Assembly: GCA_964419055.1 (NCBI GenBank)
Contig: CAYQNU010000001.1
Coordinates: 186,001 to 250,000 of the forward strand
Direction: 5' to 3'
Source of the DNA: CAYQNU01 sp964419055
GTDB taxonomy: Bacteria; Bacteroidota; Bacteroidia; Flavobacteriales_D; Parvicellaceae
DNA: 64,000 bases
A model generated the notes under the pieces. It ran no database searches and had not been told where the DNA came from. It worked only from the letters and a program-made list of their open reading frames with translations. The translations under genes and the position numbers were made by a program. Of this stretch, positions 62,312 through 64,000 are shown piece by piece (within the stretch, counting starts at the first letter, position 1; every line of letters starts with the position of its first letter).

Positions 62312-62337
62312 CAAAGTTAGCACAATATTATATTGTG
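62312..62337 (-). promoter_or_regulatory. aroB -7 box TAACTTTG and adjacent palindrome
   Basis: Minus-strand TAACTTTG (62319-62312) is a perfect TAnnTTTG, 28 nt before the aroB ATG. Directly upstream, at 62321-62337, lies CACAATAT-T-ATATTGTG, an exact 8-1-8 inverted repeat. The palindrome sits between the -7 box and the -33 region, a position where a bound protein would block RNA polymerase. Confidence 0.6.
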
Positions 62338-62355
62338 GAAACATTTTAACCTTTT

Positions 62356-62390
62356 TTTGAATTTTCCGACAAAGATTTAATTTACTTTTG
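62356..62390 (+). promoter_or_regulatory. M23 gene promoter, TTTG-N23-TACTTTTG, 4 nt before ATG
   Basis: TTTG (62356-62359) and TACTTTTG (62383-62390) match the consensus with a 23-nt spacer. The ATG at 62395 begins 4 nt after the -7 box. The signal peptide starts at that Met, so no later start is plausible. Confidence 0.65.
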
Positions 62391-62394
62391 TCTT

Positions 62395-63690
62395 ATGCAT
62401 AGATCCATAACCCATGTGTTTTTTTTCGCAAGTGTGTTGTTCATCACTCTTACTTTAGGCAGTTGTAATGAGAATGATAAAAAAAACCAGTCATCAACAA
62501 TTAAGGCTGATTCTGCTCAATTGAAAGTAGAACCCATAGTAAAATACAATTTTACATTTAACGATTTCATTGTAGATACAGGTAGAGTGGCCAATGGTGA
62601 AAGTTTTGGCGCGCTTATGCCAAAATATGGCATTAGTCAAGAACAAGTGTTTAAGGTAACATCTGAAACCGATAGTATTTTTAGTGTAAAAAAGGTTAAG
62701 CCAGGTCAGTTGTTCACGGTATTAAGCATCCAAAAAGATACGGTTAAAGTGCCTCAATATTTCATTTACGAAATAGACGCTATTGATTATATGGTTTATT
62801 CATTCGTAGATTCGGTTAAATCCTATCGTGCTCAAAAAGATTTTGAAACACACACGCTTGAAGCTGGTGGAGTAATTACCTCAAGTTTGTGGAATGCTTT
62901 TATGGACAATGGGTTGTCAGCCAACTTAGTCATGGAAATGGCCAAACTTTTTGCTTGGCGAATTGATTTCTTTGATTTGAAAAAAGACGATAAGTTTAAG
63001 CTTATTTATGATATGAATTGGGTGGAAGGTGCGTATGTTGGAATTCCAACTATACAAGCTGTTTTGTTCCAGCATAACAAAAAGGATTATTATATGTTTC
63101 GCTATTTTACAGACAGTGTTACCTCATCATACTACACCGAACTGGGCGAATCCATGAAAAGAGCTTTATTGTCTGCCCCTTTGGAATATACCCGAATTTC
63201 CTCAAAATTTTCGAATAGTCGACTACATCCTGTTTTAAAAATATACCGCCCTCATCATGGAGTTGATTATGCTGCACCTAAAGGAACGGAAGTTGTAGCA
63301 ACCGGTGATGGAGTGGTTATTTTTGCCGGTTCGGCCGGTCAAGCTGGTAATATGGTTAAGATTAAACATTCTGTTGGGGACATTGAGACAAAATACTTGC
63401 ATTTATCAAAATTTGGCCCAGGTATAAAAAAAGGAGTTAAAGTAATGCAAGGACAAAAAATAGGAGAAGTTGGAAGTACGGGAATATCTACAGGAGCCCA
63501 TTTAGATTACCGAGTTTTCATAGGTGGAAAACCAGTAGATCCTTTAAGTATTGATTTACCTAGTGGTGAGCCTCTCAAAGATAGTGCGTTAATTAAATTC
63601 AAAGCGTACATAGAACCGCTAAAGTTTAAATTAGACAGTATTCCTGCAGTAATTACCTCTGCTCAATCAAAAAATGATACCATTAAGTAA
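62395..63690 (+). CDS. M23-family murein endopeptidase lipoprotein
   Basis: The 431-residue protein has a lipoprotein signal (about 1-24, LTLGSC lipobox). An N-terminal domain with a LysM/OapA-like segment (about 55-110, FNDFIVDTGRVANGESFGALMPKYGIS) and a linker domain follow. The LytM core (about 270-390) has zinc ligands in SRLHPVLKIYRPHHGVDYAAP and HLDYR, and TKYLHLSKF carries the catalytic His. All LytM residues appear intact, so it should be active against peptidoglycan cross-links, plausibly under control of FtsEX or similar. A putative leaderless promoter precedes it. Confidence 0.93.
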   Translation: MHRSITHVFFFASVLFITLTLGSCNENDKKNQSSTIKADSAQLKVEPIVKYNFTFNDFIVDTGRVANGESFGALMPKYGISQEQVFKVTSETDSIFSVKKVKPGQLFTVLSIQKDTVKVPQYFIYEIDAIDYMVYSFVDSVKSYRAQKDFETHTLEAGGVITSSLWNAFMDNGLSANLVMEMAKLFAWRIDFFDLKKDDKFKLIYDMNWVEGAYVGIPTIQAVLFQHNKKDYYMFRYFTDSVTSSYYTELGESMKRALLSAPLEYTRISSKFSNSRLHPVLKIYRPHHGVDYAAPKGTEVVATGDGVVIFAGSAGQAGNMVKIKHSVGDIETKYLHLSKFGPGIKKGVKVMQGQKIGEVGSTGISTGAHLDYRVFIGGKPVDPLSIDLPSGEPLKDSALIKFKAYIEPLKFKLDSIPAVITSAQSKNDTIK

Positions 63691-63732
63691 ACCAATCACC
63701 TGTAACTTACTAAATGCCCATCCAGTACTAAA

Positions 63733-64000
63733 TTGAAAACAACAGTCTTCACTATCTTCATCAATTTATTGGTATTGCCGTTTTTGGCACTTCCTTGTTT
63801 TGGTCAATCGGATGCTGATCTTCAAAAATATATACCCTACGAACCAACTTCTTACCAAACCCATCCTATCATTGAAATAAAAACGGTAGTTCACATTGTG
63901 CAACGATATGAAAACGATCCTCAAAATTTAACAAAGGATAGTTTAGGTTTTTTATACCAGCAGTTTGAATGGATAAATACCTTTTATAAAAGGTTATCTC
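63733..64000 (+). CDS. Secreted protein, N-terminal part (3' partial)
   Basis: A frame with a TTG start at 63733 stays open to the window end (89 codons). It begins MKTTVFTIFINLLVLPFLALPCFGQ, a clear signal peptide, then SDADLQKYIPYEPTSYQTHPIIEIKTVVHIVQRYENDP. The IKTVVHIVQRY and EWINTFYKRL segments resemble the entry strand and first helix of M43/pappalysin-type zinc proteases of this phylum, but the active site lies outside the window. The gene starts 42 bp after the M23 gene and may be co-transcribed. Confidence 0.72.
   Translation, partial: MKTTVFTIFINLLVLPFLALPCFGQSDADLQKYIPYEPTSYQTHPIIEIKTVVHIVQRYENDPQNLTKDSLGFLYQQFEWINTFYKRLS

Overview
The window comes from a low-GC member of the Bacteroidota, most likely order Flavobacteriales. 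Five proteins carry C-terminal type IX secretion (T9SS) sorting domains, two of type B (gliding-motility-associated) and three of type A. There are also GLPGLI, DUF3822, DUF3098 and DUF3494 proteins, a plug-and-barrel receptor, and many promoters of the Bacteroidota form TTTG-N-TAnnTTTG. Shine-Dalgarno sequences are mostly absent. I cannot name the genus; a Crocinitomicaceae/Cryomorphaceae-like lineage is a guess. No phage, integron, insertion sequence, CRISPR array or rRNA operon was seen. Most of the window is ordinary chromosomal core interleaved with lineage-specific secreted proteins.

Layout. 1-4949: the end of a large PKD-repeat T9SS cargo, folK, a membrane protein, DUF3822-rsmD, and tRNA-Met. 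4977-8330 (minus): NtrY-like histidine kinase, OsmC protein, NifU-type scaffold and Mrp ATPase (Fe-S biogenesis). 8442-16042 (plus): a small SFPD-repeat protein resembling the 7(1) septoil-knot family, a secreted protein, DAHP synthase/chorismate mutase, a SpoU methyltransferase, an Asp-box T9SS protein, then gap-arsC. 16062-23137 (minus): rsmG, an ECF sigma factor, a GT2 enzyme, an AI-2E-type permease, and a compact operon of three paralogous secreted proteins sharing an AHKSHSG motif upstream of a DoxX-like membrane protein. 23284-31252 (plus): a WG-repeat protein, a palindrome cluster, a small XRE regulator, mutS, thyA and folA. 31306-39163 is mainly minus: rarA, a choice-of-anchor-L protein, a secreted EEP-fold phosphoesterase and a double DUF3494 ice-binding-like protein, with a plus-strand EamA transporter inside. 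39371-46159 (plus): WecA-type transferase, Wzi/RemB-like barrel, outer-membrane receptor with GLPGLI partner, and a lipoprotein. 46282-50698 (minus): ftsX-DUF3098-uppP-truB and a beta-propeller/SPOR fusion. 50876-57673 (plus): small membrane protein with SpoIIE phosphatase, arfB, HExxH protein, VWA protein, a cysteine-less thioredoxin fold and a polytopic membrane protein. 57770-60498 (minus): an ExbB/ExbD energy-transduction set. 60499-64000: a long intergenic repeat region, aroB, an M23 endopeptidase lipoprotein and the start of a secreted protein.

How the genes fit together. Folate/thymidylate (folK, thyA, folA) and aromatic synthesis (DAHP synthase/chorismate mutase, aroB) are scattered single genes. 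Envelope functions dominate: FtsX and M23 for peptidoglycan remodelling, UppP and WecA for undecaprenyl-linked glycans, ExbB/D for TonB-type energy, and the outer-membrane barrels and T9SS cargoes as their clients. The most distinctive content is the AHKSHSG trio, the knot-family candidate, the redox-dead thioredoxin fold, the palindrome cluster, and several promoters placed so close to start codons that the mRNAs may be leaderless.
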